Shown piece after piece: positions 53,101-63,265 of a stretch of 64,000 nucleotides of DNA. The DNA comes from Mangrovicoccus ximenensis. Its GTDB lineage: Bacteria > Pseudomonadota > Alphaproteobacteria > Rhodobacterales > Rhodobacteraceae. The stretch lies in contig NZ_QBKZ01000017.1 of assembly GCF_003056725.1 (NCBI RefSeq), positions 154,285-218,284 on the forward strand, read 5' to 3'. The translations under genes were made by a program, and so were the position numbers. Position 1 is the first letter of the stretch. Each line of letters starts with the position of its first letter. The notes beneath the pieces were generated by a model. The model made no database searches. It worked only from the letters and a program-made list of their open reading frames with translations, and was not told the DNA's origin.

Positions 53101-56100
53101 AGCTTCGACGTGGTCAATAACGGCTCGACCGTCTCGAACGCGATCAGCGTCGACATCCCGGCGCTCGACTGGATCGGCTTCGTCTCGCCCGAGATCCTCG
53201 ATCCGCTGATGCCCGGCGAGAGCGCGACGGTGACGCTTGTGCTGTCGCCCGATGCCGAAGATCCGCTGGGCCGCTTCGCGGGCTCGATCGGCGTGGCCGA
53301 GGATGGCGGCGACATCGACACGGTGGGCTTCGAGTTCTTCACCGTCTCCGATGCGCTCGGCACGCTCGACATCACCCTGACCGACGAGCTCTACTATTTC
53401 GCCGAGGGCGAACCTCTGGTTCAGGACGGCAAGGTCACGGTGCGCAATGCCTCGACCGGCGAGATCGTGTTCCAGAGCGACGATGTCGATGGCAGCGTGA
53501 CCATCGAGGACATCCCCGAGGGCACCTACACGGTCCGCGTGCAGGCCAAGGATCACGACCTCTTCCAGGCCAATGTCAAGGTGGAGCCGGGCCAGGCCAA
53601 CGAGGTCGAGGCCTTCATGTCCCGCCAGACGGTCAAGTACTACTGGTCGGTCGAGGAGATCGAGATCGAGGACCGCTACGAGGTGACCATCGAGGCGGAT
53701 TTCGAGACCGACGTGCCGGTCCCGGTGGTGGTGCTCGATCCGCCGGTGCTGGATTTCGCGCCCCTCGACGATATCGGCGACACCCAGACCTTCGAGCTGA
53801 CGGTGACGAACCACGGGCTGATCGGCGTGAACGATCTGGCGCTGCAGCTCGGCAGCCATCCGTTCTTCGAGATCAGCACGCCCTTCGACAGCCTCGACTT
53901 CCTCGATGCGAAGTCCTCGGTCACCATTCCGGTGAAGGTGACGCGGATCGACGATTTCGACACGGCCACGGCGCCCTTGGGGGCCGAGGCCTTCTCGCTG
54001 GCCTCGGTGGCGGCTGCGACCGCTGAAACCATCCCCTGCTCCTGGAGCGGGACGCTGACCTATGAGTTCCCCTGCGGCGACAACGATGTCGAGAAGTCGA
54101 TCTCGCTGAGCGGCTCCAACGTGCCGGGCAATTGCGGCCAGGGCGGCTCGGGCGGCTTCGGTTTCGGCGGGGGCGGCGGCGGCGGAGGAGGCGGCGGCTT
54201 CGGGGGCGGCGGCGGGGGCGGCGGCTCCAGCTATTCCTCCTCGGTGCCGATGATCTCCGAGCAGAAGCTCTGCGACTTGCTGAAGGTGATCTTCGACTGC
54301 GAGGATCTCGTTCCGCAGGGCCCGCTGATGGGCGGGATCATGGACGGGCTGGAATATCTTGCCACGGGCAATGCCGAGGGCTGGGTCGAGACCGTCCAGG
54401 ATGTCTTCAACTTCTTCGACGATCCCGTCGGCACGCTCGAAGACAAGATCGCCGGCCAGAACCCGTTCTCGGGCTTCGCGGGCGCGAGCGCGATGATGCT
54501 GGTCTCGGGCACCAAGGAGACCTCGGACCCCGTGCCGCTGGCCGAGGTGTCCGGCACTCGCGAAAGCTCGGGAGATGCAGGCGAGCTCCTGCATCTGCAC
54601 GGCGCGGAGGCAACGTCTCTGGCGGCGTCCACAGGCGGAAAGAAGGTCACCGCAGGCGGCATCGCCGGCGCGCTCGGCACCGCGTCGAGCGTCGGGGCCT
54701 GCGTTTCGGCGGTGGGCAACTTCATCGAGAACGAAACCGTCAAGGATGTCGGCGACACGATCAAGGACGTGGCCGACAAGTCGAAGCCGGTCTTCGATTT
54801 CCTGTCGAAATTCGAGGGCGGCGGCGACAGCCCCTCGGCCTCGGGCGCGCTCTTTGCCGGGGCGGCCGTGCAGCTCGCCGCCGATGGCGAACCTTTCGAT
54901 CCGGCCACTGTGCAGCGCGTCGTCGATGCGCTTGCGGCCTTCGAGGCCGTCGCCGCCGGGGCGGAGACATCGGGCGACGTGGTGGCGCTGGAACCGGAAG
55001 TCGACGAGGTGATCGACGCGCTTCGCGACCTGAAGATCGCGCTCGAGGCCCATCCCGAGGAAGACCCGCCCGAGGCGCTGTTCGACGCGATCGACGGGCT
55101 GCGCGACAGTTTCGAGGCGCTGGAGACCCGGATCGACACGATCCAGCCCCATCTGGGCGAGCTCGGCATCGCCCGGGCGGCCATCGCCGAAATCCAGGAT
55201 TTCTGGGGGGCGGTCTTCGGCGACCAGATCTGGCTCGACAATATCGACGATGTCGACACGGTGGCCTTCCTCGACGAGGTCAGCCGCCTGTCCAAGCTCA
55301 ACACCGCCATCGGCGGGCGGCTGACCGCCGACAACATCGCCGCCCTCATGGCCATGCCCCTTGCCGAAGGCCTGCAGGGCGCGGCTGCGCAGGAATTCCT
55401 CGATCGCTGGAACCGCTCGCTCGACAATTACGAGGCCGGCATCTTCGGAACGGACGATCCCGGTGCCGGCAGCCTGCCCTTCATCGCCTTCGACAAGATC
55501 GACCTGGCGCGGCAGGCCCTGTCCGCACGCTGGGAAGAGGCCTGGGATGCGGGCTACGACTCGATCTCCGACTACGTCAACGCGCTGATCACCTCGGTCG
55601 AGACCGGGCTGAACCAGGAGACCGAAGGCTCGGTTTGCGCCACGGTGCGGATGCAGATCAGCCAGGAGGTCGTGCTGACGCGGCAGGCCTTCGAGGCCAA
55701 GCTGGAGATCGTCAACGAGACCGCCAACGAGCTGACCGACATCTATGTCACGGTGTTCATCCGCGACGAGACCGGCGCGCTGGTGGCGCAGAACACCTTC
55801 GGCGTGACCGATCCCGAACTCGAGGGCCTGACCGCAGTCGACGGCACCGGGGTGATCGCGGCGAATTCCTCGGGCTCCGCATCCTTCACGCTGATCCCCT
55901 CGCGGCTGGCCGCCGCCGAGGAGGAGACGACCTACTACGTCACCGGGCAGCTGTCCTATTCGGAGCAGGGCGAGACCCTGACCTTCCCGCTCCGCGAGGA
56001 GGAGATCACCGTGCGCCCGCAGGCCGAGCTCGAGCTCGACTACTACCTGCAGCGCAACGTCTACGGCGACAATCCCTTCACCGAGGAAGTCGAGCCGTCC

Positions 56101-58857
56101 GACCCCTTCGCGCTCGGCCTCATGGTCACCAACAACGGCGCGGGCGAGGCCAACAACCTGACCATCACCTCGGCCCAGCCCAAGATCATCGAGAACGAGA
56201 AGGGCCTGCTGATCGATTTCGAGATCATCGGATCGAGCGTCAACGGCGAGGATTTCTCGCCCAGCCTGCTCGCCGATTTCGGTGACGTGGCGGCGGGCGG
56301 CCGCGAGGTGGCGACCTGGTTCATGCAGTCCTCGCTCGAAGGCAAGTTCGTCGATTACGAGGTCAGCTTCAAACATCTGAACTCGCTCGGGATCGAGGAA
56401 CTCAGCCTGATCACCGAAACCCGCATCCACGAGCTGGTGCAGGTGGTGAAATCCGACCTGACGGGCGATGACGGCCTGACCGATTTCCTGATCAACAGCG
56501 ACTGGGAACAGGACCCGGCAGGCATCCCCGACCAGCTCCACACCACCGATGGCGGCATCTACGACGTCGCCCAGGCGGTGCGCGAGGAGATCTCCGGCAC
56601 GGTCTCGGGCGGCAGCCTGTCGGTCATCCTCTCGGCCGACATGGATGCCGGCTGGAACTATGCGTCCGTGCTCGATCCGGGCCGCGGCAACTACCGCGTG
56701 GAGTCGATCACCCGCAACAGCGACGGCAAGGACATCCTGCTCGAAAACTTCTGGCAGACCGACCGCACCTTCCCGGCGAACGGCACGCCGATCCGCGAGG
56801 ACGTGCTGCATCTCCTCGACCATGTCGCGGAGGAGGGCGTGCAGACCTACACTGTGGTCTATGCGCCGAACAACCTCCTGCCGGTCGCCGCGGCGGATTT
56901 CGCCACGACGCTGGAGGACACCTCGGTCAGGATCGCCGTGCTCGACAATGACAGCGATCCCGAAGGCCAGGCGCTGTCGGTAGCGACGATCTCGCAGCCC
57001 GTGAACGGCACGGTCACTCTGGGGACCGGCGGGGTGCTGACCTATATCCCCGACCTGAACTTCTCCGGCACCGACACGTTCAGCTATTTCGTCTCGGACG
57101 GGCAGGACACGGCCGAGGGCCGGGTCACCGTCACGGTCGAGGAGGATGAAGACCCCGACAGCTCGGTGCGCATCGACGTGACGCTGGCCGAGCCCGCGGG
57201 CGCGGCGCCGGTCTCGCCGGAGATTTCGGCCGGAGAAGGCAATTCGGGCGAGAAGGACGTCTGGTTCACCGTCAGCCGGATCGGCGACCTGACCGGGCCG
57301 GTCACGGTCGACCTGGCGGCCGGCGGCACGCTTGCGGCGGCAGATCTCACCGGCAGCATTCCCGCCTCGGTCACGCTGGCAGCGGGCCAGTCCAAGGCCT
57401 CCTTCCGCGTCAAGCTGAAGGGCGACTACGCGGTCGAGGAGGACGAGACGCTCACGGCAACGATCACAGGCACCGACCGTCCCGACGTGACGATCGAACC
57501 GGACGGCAATGCGGCCGTCTTCACGGCGCTCAACGACGATGTTGCGGGGGTGGTGAAGGTCTTCGCCTCGCTCTCGCAGCCCGCCGCGACGCCCTCGGGC
57601 GCCCCGGAGGATACCAGCGCGGCGGAAGGCGATGACGGCACGACGCCGGTCTGGTTCACGGTGCTGCGCGAAGGCAATCTGGCGGGCGCCGTCACGGTCT
57701 CGCTCGCCCGCTTCGGCAGCGCGACCAGCGCAGACGTGACGGGGACGGTCCCGGCCTCGGTGACGCTGGCGGACGGCCAGGCCTTCACCTGGTTCCGGCT
57801 CGACGTGAAGGGCGACGTGGCGGCGGAACCCGACGACACGCTGGGCGTGCGGATCACCGGCACGAACCGGGTGGATCTGGTGCCCTTCTCCGATCCCGAC
57901 GTGCAGCATGTCATCCTCAATGACGAGGAAACCAACCAGCGGCCTTCCGCCGTGGACGACACGTTCAGCATGCGCCCGGGCGGGACGCTGGCGATCGCGG
58001 CGCCGGGGGTCCTGGCCAATGACAGCGATGCCGACGGCGATGCGCTGCAGGTGGTGAGCTTCGTCCAGGCCTCGAACGGGACGGTGACGATGCGCGCCGA
58101 TGGCGGCTTCGACTACGAGCCGGATCCGGGCTTCGTCGGGACCGACACGTTCAGCTACACGATGACCGACGGCTTCGCCTACAGCCAGGCGACGGTGTCG
58201 GTGGCGGTGGAGAACGCGGCGCCCGAGTTCCTCTCTGCCAGCGCCTTCGCGGTCGGAGAGAACACGGTATTCGTGGGCAGGCTCGAAGCAACCGATCCGG
58301 ACGATCCCGACGGCGAGATCGTCTTCGCGATTTCCGGCGGCGCGGATGCCGCGCTCTTCGCGCTCGATCCGCTGACCGACGAGCTGGTCTTCCGCGAGGC
58401 GCCCGACTGGGAGACTCCGCAGGATGCCGGCGGCGACAATGTTCATGACCTCCGGGTCTCGGCGACAAGCAACGGCGAAACCGTGTATGCCGACCTGCAG
58501 ATCACCGTGGAGAACGTCTTCGAGCGGGACACCGTCCAGACCGGCGGCGGCGGCACCGATGTGCTGATCGGCGGAGAAACCGAGGACGAGATCTCCACCG
58601 GCGGCGGCTTCGGGGATGTCGCGATCGGCGGCGGCGGCATGGATGTCTTCATCTTCGAGAACGCCGCCGACGGCCGGACCCAGATGGCGACGATTTCGGA
58701 TTACCAACCCGGGGTCGACGCCATCGACCTGCAGGGAACGGCGGTCGACTTCCACTTCAGCTGGAACGGCTCGACCTATCTCTACATGAACGGAAGCGAT
58801 TATGACGGGCTCACGGTGAACGGAGCCCCTAGCCTCGCGGACATCACCTTCATATAA
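50134..58857 (+). CDS. Giant type I-secreted adhesin: cadherin-like, CARDB, Gly-rich, Calx-beta and RTX-like domains (5' end missing)
   Basis: An open frame of 2,907 residues from a GTG at 50134 that starts inside a repeat (GRVTLTAAGSLSFDTDGDFD), so the native N-terminus is missing. Residues about 60-625 are five to six VCBS/cadherin-like repeats of ~115 residues (each near SGALLTMNADGTFSYDPNGA and TDSFAYTVDDG). A CARDB-like domain follows (NLVATAGAFAGGRSSQWLSV, about 630-750). Beta-sandwich domains lead to a glycine-rich linker at about 1333-1366, then an alpha-helical segment. Towards the end are a cadherin-like domain (2245-2345), two Calx-beta-like domains (2350-2600), more cadherin-like units and an RTX-like C-terminus (GGGGTDVLIGGETEDEIS, DVFIFENAADGRTQMATISD) typical of the T1SS signal. 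It would act outside the cell in adhesion or biofilm formation. Confidence 0.85.
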   Translation: MPYDLPGGGRVTLTAAGSLSFDTDGDFDLAAGATQDVTFSYVLRDGGGLDSTATVTITVTGNGAAPAATDDTVATDEDTAVQANLVQGLGGAAADSDPDGDPLHVSAVNGAAADVGVQVTLPSGALLTVLTGGAMFYDPNGAFEHLGEGDTGRDSFDYEVSDGAGGTDTATVTLEIAGANDAPVARDDRVQTGEDTVLGGDVTADNGNGADSDADGDALRVIRVNGAGFVPGTPLLLASGALLTMNADGTFSYDPNGAFEALKSTESASDLFGYTVEDPSGAVSTAILRITVQGANDAPDAADDTGAAFENTLATGNVLGNDTDPDGDLLTVSSVGGQAVGAPVALASGALVTVNADGSYSYDPNGAFDALAPGEEATDSFAYTASDGAAGDGATVVITITGKGVDPVATDNAYATDEETAVVGNVLADDTGAGVDSDADGEALAVTHVEGRPIADGPVTLVSGAVVSMNPDGTFSYDPAGALDGIRAGGTRLDTFTYAVADPFGGTDTAGVFVTVSGVNDDPAPRDDAFETFETAVLEGGVLGNDADIDGDALEVSGVNGAAFTPGAAIELPSGALLAMNADGTFSYDPNGAFDALVFGQTATDSFAYTVDDGNGGMAEATAGITVESTDGAPNLVATAGAFAGGRSSQWLSVSYRVDNEGGATAAGKNWVDRLYLSTDQVLDEDDIFLRELSFSGQLDTGEWYGKTATVKMPGVPGDYYLLVDVDAKNAQIETGEADNVGASRDPGTLLAAYTSTLTAVSISDPTLGVTEAVTGQSFLLRGQAVDFVTNEGEPYAVVKIVAEIGGFARTATVLTDVDGYWSASFSTLPGEAGLLSLTARHPDDPTEAPIPDDTVMVYGMGFERADNFRTLEVIEGTAGTFSFTLENFGEFDLSGLEAELLDLPAAWSGAVSLGTELGGDGSIELELTVDVPGGTPLAFDDMQVRVTSDEGASALLDVRIDPVVSLADIEIVQATVRAFAIREDQTFVSFDVVNNGSTVSNAISVDIPALDWIGFVSPEILDPLMPGESATVTLVLSPDAEDPLGRFAGSIGVAEDGGDIDTVGFEFFTVSDALGTLDITLTDELYYFAEGEPLVQDGKVTVRNASTGEIVFQSDDVDGSVTIEDIPEGTYTVRVQAKDHDLFQANVKVEPGQANEVEAFMSRQTVKYYWSVEEIEIEDRYEVTIEADFETDVPVPVVVLDPPVLDFAPLDDIGDTQTFELTVTNHGLIGVNDLALQLGSHPFFEISTPFDSLDFLDAKSSVTIPVKVTRIDDFDTATAPLGAEAFSLASVAAATAETIPCSWSGTLTYEFPCGDNDVEKSISLSGSNVPGNCGQGGSGGFGFGGGGGGGGGGGFGGGGGGGGSSYSSSVPMISEQKLCDLLKVIFDCEDLVPQGPLMGGIMDGLEYLATGNAEGWVETVQDVFNFFDDPVGTLEDKIAGQNPFSGFAGASAMMLVSGTKETSDPVPLAEVSGTRESSGDAGELLHLHGAEATSLAASTGGKKVTAGGIAGALGTASSVGACVSAVGNFIENETVKDVGDTIKDVADKSKPVFDFLSKFEGGGDSPSASGALFAGAAVQLAADGEPFDPATVQRVVDALAAFEAVAAGAETSGDVVALEPEVDEVIDALRDLKIALEAHPEEDPPEALFDAIDGLRDSFEALETRIDTIQPHLGELGIARAAIAEIQDFWGAVFGDQIWLDNIDDVDTVAFLDEVSRLSKLNTAIGGRLTADNIAALMAMPLAEGLQGAAAQEFLDRWNRSLDNYEAGIFGTDDPGAGSLPFIAFDKIDLARQALSARWEEAWDAGYDSISDYVNALITSVETGLNQETEGSVCATVRMQISQEVVLTRQAFEAKLEIVNETANELTDIYVTVFIRDETGALVAQNTFGVTDPELEGLTAVDGTGVIAANSSGSASFTLIPSRLAAAEEETTYYVTGQLSYSEQGETLTFPLREEEITVRPQAELELDYYLQRNVYGDNPFTEEVEPSDPFALGLMVTNNGAGEANNLTITSAQPKIIENEKGLLIDFEIIGSSVNGEDFSPSLLADFGDVAAGGREVATWFMQSSLEGKFVDYEVSFKHLNSLGIEELSLITETRIHELVQVVKSDLTGDDGLTDFLINSDWEQDPAGIPDQLHTTDGGIYDVAQAVREEISGTVSGGSLSVILSADMDAGWNYASVLDPGRGNYRVESITRNSDGKDILLENFWQTDRTFPANGTPIREDVLHLLDHVAEEGVQTYTVVYAPNNLLPVAAADFATTLEDTSVRIAVLDNDSDPEGQALSVATISQPVNGTVTLGTGGVLTYIPDLNFSGTDTFSYFVSDGQDTAEGRVTVTVEEDEDPDSSVRIDVTLAEPAGAAPVSPEISAGEGNSGEKDVWFTVSRIGDLTGPVTVDLAAGGTLAAADLTGSIPASVTLAAGQSKASFRVKLKGDYAVEEDETLTATITGTDRPDVTIEPDGNAAVFTALNDDVAGVVKVFASLSQPAATPSGAPEDTSAAEGDDGTTPVWFTVLREGNLAGAVTVSLARFGSATSADVTGTVPASVTLADGQAFTWFRLDVKGDVAAEPDDTLGVRITGTNRVDLVPFSDPDVQHVILNDEETNQRPSAVDDTFSMRPGGTLAIAAPGVLANDSDADGDALQVVSFVQASNGTVTMRADGGFDYEPDPGFVGTDTFSYTMTDGFAYSQATVSVAVENAAPEFLSASAFAVGENTVFVGRLEATDPDDPDGEIVFAISGGADAALFALDPLTDELVFREAPDWETPQDAGGDNVHDLRVSATSNGETVYADLQITVENVFERDTVQTGGGGTDVLIGGETEDEISTGGGFGDVAIGGGGMDVFIFENAADGRTQMATISDYQPGVDAIDLQGTAVDFHFSWNGSTYLYMNGSDYDGLTVNGAPSLADITFI

Positions 58858-58902
58858 TATGAGAACTTAATTCGAAGTGGAGTGAGAATTGACATGATTT
58901 CG

Positions 58903-59466
58903 ATGAAGAAGGTTCTGGCCGCCTGCCTGATGGCTGCCATGCCGCTGTTTTCGGCGGGCAGCAGCCAGGCCGCGACGCTCAATGACGTAACGGCGGTGCC
59001 GAGCCCGTCGGGGACCTCCGCGGCCATTGGCTTCACCGTCACGGATGGTTTGCTGAACGCTTTCCTCGGGCCGACAGTTGCAGGTCCGGGCACGAATTTC
59101 GGAATTCTCCAAAGCAGCGGCGTCGGCGGAACGCCTAGCCATGCAACCGGACTGGTCTTCGGGCTGGGCGGCGGCGTGCTGTTGGCCGGGGATTACGAAG
59201 ACAGTGCGGTCATCGGGCCGGGAACCATCCAGGCGCTGTTCCTGAAGACCGGGGGCAGTCTCGCCGCGGATTACGGCGGCGACTACCTGCTTCTGACGCT
59301 GACGGCGGGCGTCGGTCCGATCGCGCTGTTCGGGACCAACGTCTATGCAGGGACGGCGACCTTGACCGGCGCCGTTCTCGATGCGGCAGTGCCGCTGCCG
59401 GCGGGGGGGCTGCTGCTTGGCTCGGCTCTGGTTCTGGCCGCGCTGCGCCGCCGCCAGGCGAGCTGA
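58903..59466 (+). CDS. VPLPA-CTERM-sorted secreted protein
   Basis: From ATG 58903 (MKKVLAACLMAAM; alternatives at 58886 and 58894) about 187 residues. The N-terminus is a Sec signal cleaved near SSQA. The body is glycine-rich and of unknown fold (AATLNDVTAVPSPSGTSAA, LVFGLGGGVLLAGDYEDSAV). The C-terminus is the sorting signal VPLPA, a hydrophobic stretch (GGLLLGSALVLAALR) and an arginine-rich tail, which directs processing by an exosortase-like system in exopolysaccharide producers. It fits the polysaccharide genes elsewhere in the window. It lies 45 bases after the adhesin and may be co-transcribed. Confidence 0.82.
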   Translation: MKKVLAACLMAAMPLFSAGSSQAATLNDVTAVPSPSGTSAAIGFTVTDGLLNAFLGPTVAGPGTNFGILQSSGVGGTPSHATGLVFGLGGGVLLAGDYEDSAVIGPGTIQALFLKTGGSLAADYGGDYLLLTLTAGVGPIALFGTNVYAGTATLTGAVLDAAVPLPAGGLLLGSALVLAALRRRQAS

Positions 59467-59577
59467 GCTCCGGAAACGTTGCAAAGGCGCCGCCCTCCGC
59501 GCGGGGGCGGCCCCAGGGCATTGACCGCGCTGCAAATTCAGCCTGTATTATGGGTCTGAAACAGATTGCAGACGGAA

Positions 59578-60312
59578 ATGCCCGTGACCGCCGAAAAGTC
59601 AGACAACCCAGCTCCCCGAGGCAAGGAAAGCCTTGTCGCACAGCTTTGCGCCAGCCTGCGTGCGCTGATCGAGAGCGGGCAGTACAAGCCCGGCGACCGC
59701 CTGCCCAGCGAAGCCCAGCTGACCCGCGATCACGGGGTCAGCCGCACGGTGGTGCGCGAGGCCGTGGCCACGCTGCGCGCCGACGGGCTGGTGCAGCCGC
59801 GCCAGGGGGCGGGCATCTTCGTGACCGAACCGGCCGAGGACCCGGCGCCGTTCTCGCCGCTGGAGCTGGACATGACGAGCCTGCCGGCGGTGATGGAACT
59901 CCTGGAGCTGCGCACCGCGATCGAGGTCGAGGCGGCGGGGCTGGCTGCGATGCGGCGCAGCCCCTCGCAGGAAGCGCAGATCCTCGACCGGCTGCGCGAG
60001 GTGAAGGCGGCGGGCGGAACGGACGGGTCGGCCGAGGCAGATCTGGCGCTCCACCGGGCGATTGCCGAAGCCACGAACAATCCGCGCTTCTGCCAGATGC
60101 TGACGCTGCTGGGCGCGGCGGCCATTCCGCGCCGGTCGCTGGGCAAGGCGGCCGAGGTGCCTGCCGATTACATCGGGAAAATCAATGCCGAGCACGAGGC
60201 GATCGTCAACGCGATCCTCGACGGCGACGAGGAGGCTGCCCGGACCGCGATGCGCAGCCATCTCAAGGGCAGCCTCCGGCGCTACCGCGCCCTGCAGAGG
60301 CAGGGCGCCTGA
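59578..60312 (+). CDS. GntR/FadR-family transcriptional regulator
   Basis: A protein of about 244 residues from the ATG 59578 (TTG at 59566 is possible). The winged-helix domain is residues about 18-80 (GQYKPGDRLPSEAQLTRDHG, VSRTVVREAVATLRADGLV) and the FCD ligand domain follows, with LELRTAIEVEAAGLAA, ADLALHRAIAEATNNPRF and EHEAIVNAILDGDEEAARTA (metal-binding His residues). It is convergent with kdgD, three bases from its end, and probably controls glucarate/galactarate catabolism. Intact. Confidence 0.88.
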   Translation: MPVTAEKSDNPAPRGKESLVAQLCASLRALIESGQYKPGDRLPSEAQLTRDHGVSRTVVREAVATLRADGLVQPRQGAGIFVTEPAEDPAPFSPLELDMTSLPAVMELLELRTAIEVEAAGLAAMRRSPSQEAQILDRLREVKAAGGTDGSAEADLALHRAIAEATNNPRFCQMLTLLGAAAIPRRSLGKAAEVPADYIGKINAEHEAIVNAILDGDEEAARTAMRSHLKGSLRRYRALQRQGA

Positions 60313-60315
60313 GCC

Positions 60316-61263
<948 letters not shown>

Positions 61264-61273
61264 TTAGGCGATG

Positions 61274-61591
61274 TCATCGGGCAGTATGCTGCCGGGGATG
61301 TTCTGGAAGCACCTCGTCGATGCGCGGCTTGCGCCCGAGCTTGACCACCTGCACGGCATCCGCCGCCATCCCGGAGGGGAAGCCCATCTCCAGCGCCTCG
61401 CCCATGCCGAGCGCCGCGAAGGCCGGGCTGGAGGCCGCGCGGTCGAGCGCGCCCTTGGTCAGCCTGTTGACCCGGCGCCCCAGCTGGTCCAGACGGCCAT
61501 CGGCGGTCACGAAGGTCACGACCCGCCCCTCGAAAGTGGCCAGAAGTTCCAGGTCGGGCTCGCGGAAATGGATGCTTGCAGGTGTGGTCAT
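61274..61591 (-). pseudogene. Leucyl aminopeptidase PepA, N-terminal fragment
   Basis: From the ATG at 61591 on the reverse strand, ASIHFREPDLELLATFEGRV, LDQLGRRVNRLTKGALDRAA and LEMGFPSGMAADAVQVVKLG match the N-terminal domain of Rhodobacterales PepA. Similarity ends near residue 88 (about 61328) and the frame closes at 61274. The catalytic metal-binding domain is missing. pepA is normally divergent from lptF, which is the arrangement here, so this is the original locus cut by a rearrangement that brought kdgD next to it. Confidence 0.78.
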
Positions 61592-61712
61592 CGAAGGTCC
61601 TCGGTCTGTCAGGCGGACCCTAGCCCGGCCCGGAAGGATTGGCCAGTTAGGAGTTTTCCCCTCCGGGGCAATCCTATAGGGTGCGGACAAAACGGAGAAA
61701 CGAGGGCAGTGC

Positions 61713-62849
61713 ATGGGAAGGTTTGACAGATACCTGCTGTCACAGCTCATGCTCGTTTTCGGCTTCTTCGCGCTCGTGCTGGTCGGCGTCTACTGGATCA
61801 ACCGCGCGGTCATCCTGATCGACCAGTTCATGGGGGCGGGCAGTTCGGGCCTGCTGGTGCTGGAACTGACGCTGCTGACCCTGCCGACGCTGGTCAAGCT
61901 GGTGCTGCCGATCGCCGCCTTCCTCGCCGTGATCCAGGTCTGCAACCGGCTCTATTCGGACAGCGAGCTCGTGGTCGTGCAGGCCACCGGCTTTTCCGGC
62001 TTCCGCCTGGCGCGGCCGGTGCTGGCCTTCGGCTGCATCGCCGGGCTCCTGATCGGCATTCTCGCGCATGTGCTGGTGCCCGCCTCGATGGCGCGGCTCA
62101 ACGACAAGGAGGCCGCGCTGGCCGATGCCGCCTCGTCGCGGCTGCTGGTGCCCGGCAGCTTCCAGCACCCGGTCAGCGGCGTGACGATCTACGTGCGCGA
62201 AATCGATGCCGACGGGGTGATCCGCGGCCTGATGATCTCGGACCGCCGCGAGGCCGGGCGCGCGGTCACCTATACCGCCGAGCAGGCGCTGTTCCTGCGC
62301 GACGACACCGGACCGAAGCTGGTCATGCTCGACGGCATGGCGCAGAGCCTCGATCTCGACACCGAGCGGCTGGCCATCACCCGCTTCGAGGATTTCACCT
62401 TCTCTGTCGGCAACATGGTCGGCGAGGCCTCGCAGCGCAGGCTTGATCCCCGCCAGGTCTCCACGCCGCAGCTGCTGGCCGCCTCCGAGGCGCTGCAGGA
62501 GCGCACCCGCCGCGACACGGCCTGGCTGCGCCGCGAGGCGCATCTGCGCTTCGCCGAGAGCACGCTGACCCCGGCACTCTGCGTGATGGGCTTCTCGGCG
62601 CTGCTTCTGGGCACGTTCAGCCGGTTCGGCCTGTGGCGGCAGATCGTGCTCGCCGTGCTGCTGGTCGTGGTGGTGAAGGTCTTCGACAATGCCGCCGCCG
62701 ACATCGCCCGCGACAGTCCCGCCGCCTGGCCTGCGATCTATGCGCCGACCGGGCTGGCCGGAGCGATTTCGATGCTGCTGCTGTGGCTCGGCGGCGGGCG
62801 GCTGCACGCGATGCGCCTGGCGCTGAGACGGCGGAGGCACGGCGCATGA
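61713..62849 (+). CDS. lptF: LPS export permease LptF
   Basis: A 378-residue YjgP/YjgQ-family permease. Six membrane segments are seen, three before and three after a periplasmic beta-jellyroll domain (residues about 130-265). Characteristic blocks are [20 protein letters not shown] at the N-terminus, [24 protein letters not shown] [15 protein letters not shown], and the C-terminal [20 protein letters not shown]. With LptG and LptB it extracts LPS from the inner membrane. It overlaps lptG by four bases. Intact, but its partner lptG is truncated. Confidence 0.9.
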   Translation: MGRFDRYLLSQLMLVFGFFALVLVGVYWINRAVILIDQFMGAGSSGLLVLELTLLTLPTLVKLVLPIAAFLAVIQVCNRLYSDSELVVVQATGFSGFRLARPVLAFGCIAGLLIGILAHVLVPASMARLNDKEAALADAASSRLLVPGSFQHPVSGVTIYVREIDADGVIRGLMISDRREAGRAVTYTAEQALFLRDDTGPKLVMLDGMAQSLDLDTERLAITRFEDFTFSVGNMVGEASQRRLDPRQVSTPQLLAASEALQERTRRDTAWLRREAHLRFAESTLTPALCVMGFSALLLGTFSRFGLWRQIVLAVLLVVVVKVFDNAAADIARDSPAAWPAIYAPTGLAGAISMLLLWLGGGRLHAMRLALRRRRHGA

Positions 62850-63265
62850 TCCTGCATCTCTACTTCGCGCGGAAATACCTGACGATCTTCACGATCATCC
62901 TGTCGGGCTTCACCGTGTTCATCTGGCTCGTCGACCTCCTCGAGCATGTCCGGCGCTACGATGCGGGCGAGCTGGGCTTCCTGCATCTGAGCTATCTCGC
63001 GGCGCTGCACCTGCCCGAAGTGCTCTACCAGGTGCTGACGCTGGTGGTGCTGCTGAGCACGGTGACCATGTTCATCACGCTGGCGCGCACCTCGGAGCTG
63101 GTCGTGACCCGCGCCACCGGGCGGTCGGCGCTCAGGAGCCTGATCTCGCCCGCGGCCACCGCCTTCGTGCTGGGCTGCCTGGTGGTGGCGCTGGCCAATC
63201 CGCTGGTCGCGGTCTCCTCCAAGGCCTACGAACGCGCGATCGAGCGCCAGTCCGGCAACGAGCGG
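62846..63265 (+). pseudogene. LPS export permease LptG, 5' fragment
   Basis: The ATG at 62846 overlaps the lptF stop. The first about 140 residues are a normal LptG N-terminus: [32 protein letters not shown] and [20 protein letters not shown]. At about 63266 the sequence passes into rsmA in antisense and the frame then ends in unrelated arginine-rich residues. The periplasmic and C-terminal helices are missing. LptG is essential in Gram-negative bacteria that need LPS, so another copy must exist or the assembly is wrong here. Confidence 0.85.

Noticed and set aside
49540..58755. A 3,071-codon open frame antisense to the adhesin
   Set aside because: It is the mirror of a high-GC coding frame; its His/Arg/Asp/Gly-rich composition and lack of any recognisable domain show it is an artefact of codon bias.
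62738..63265. Extension of rsmA into an open 417-codon frame
   Set aside because: Beyond residue ~240 the frame is antisense to lptG and lptF and no longer resembles RsmA.
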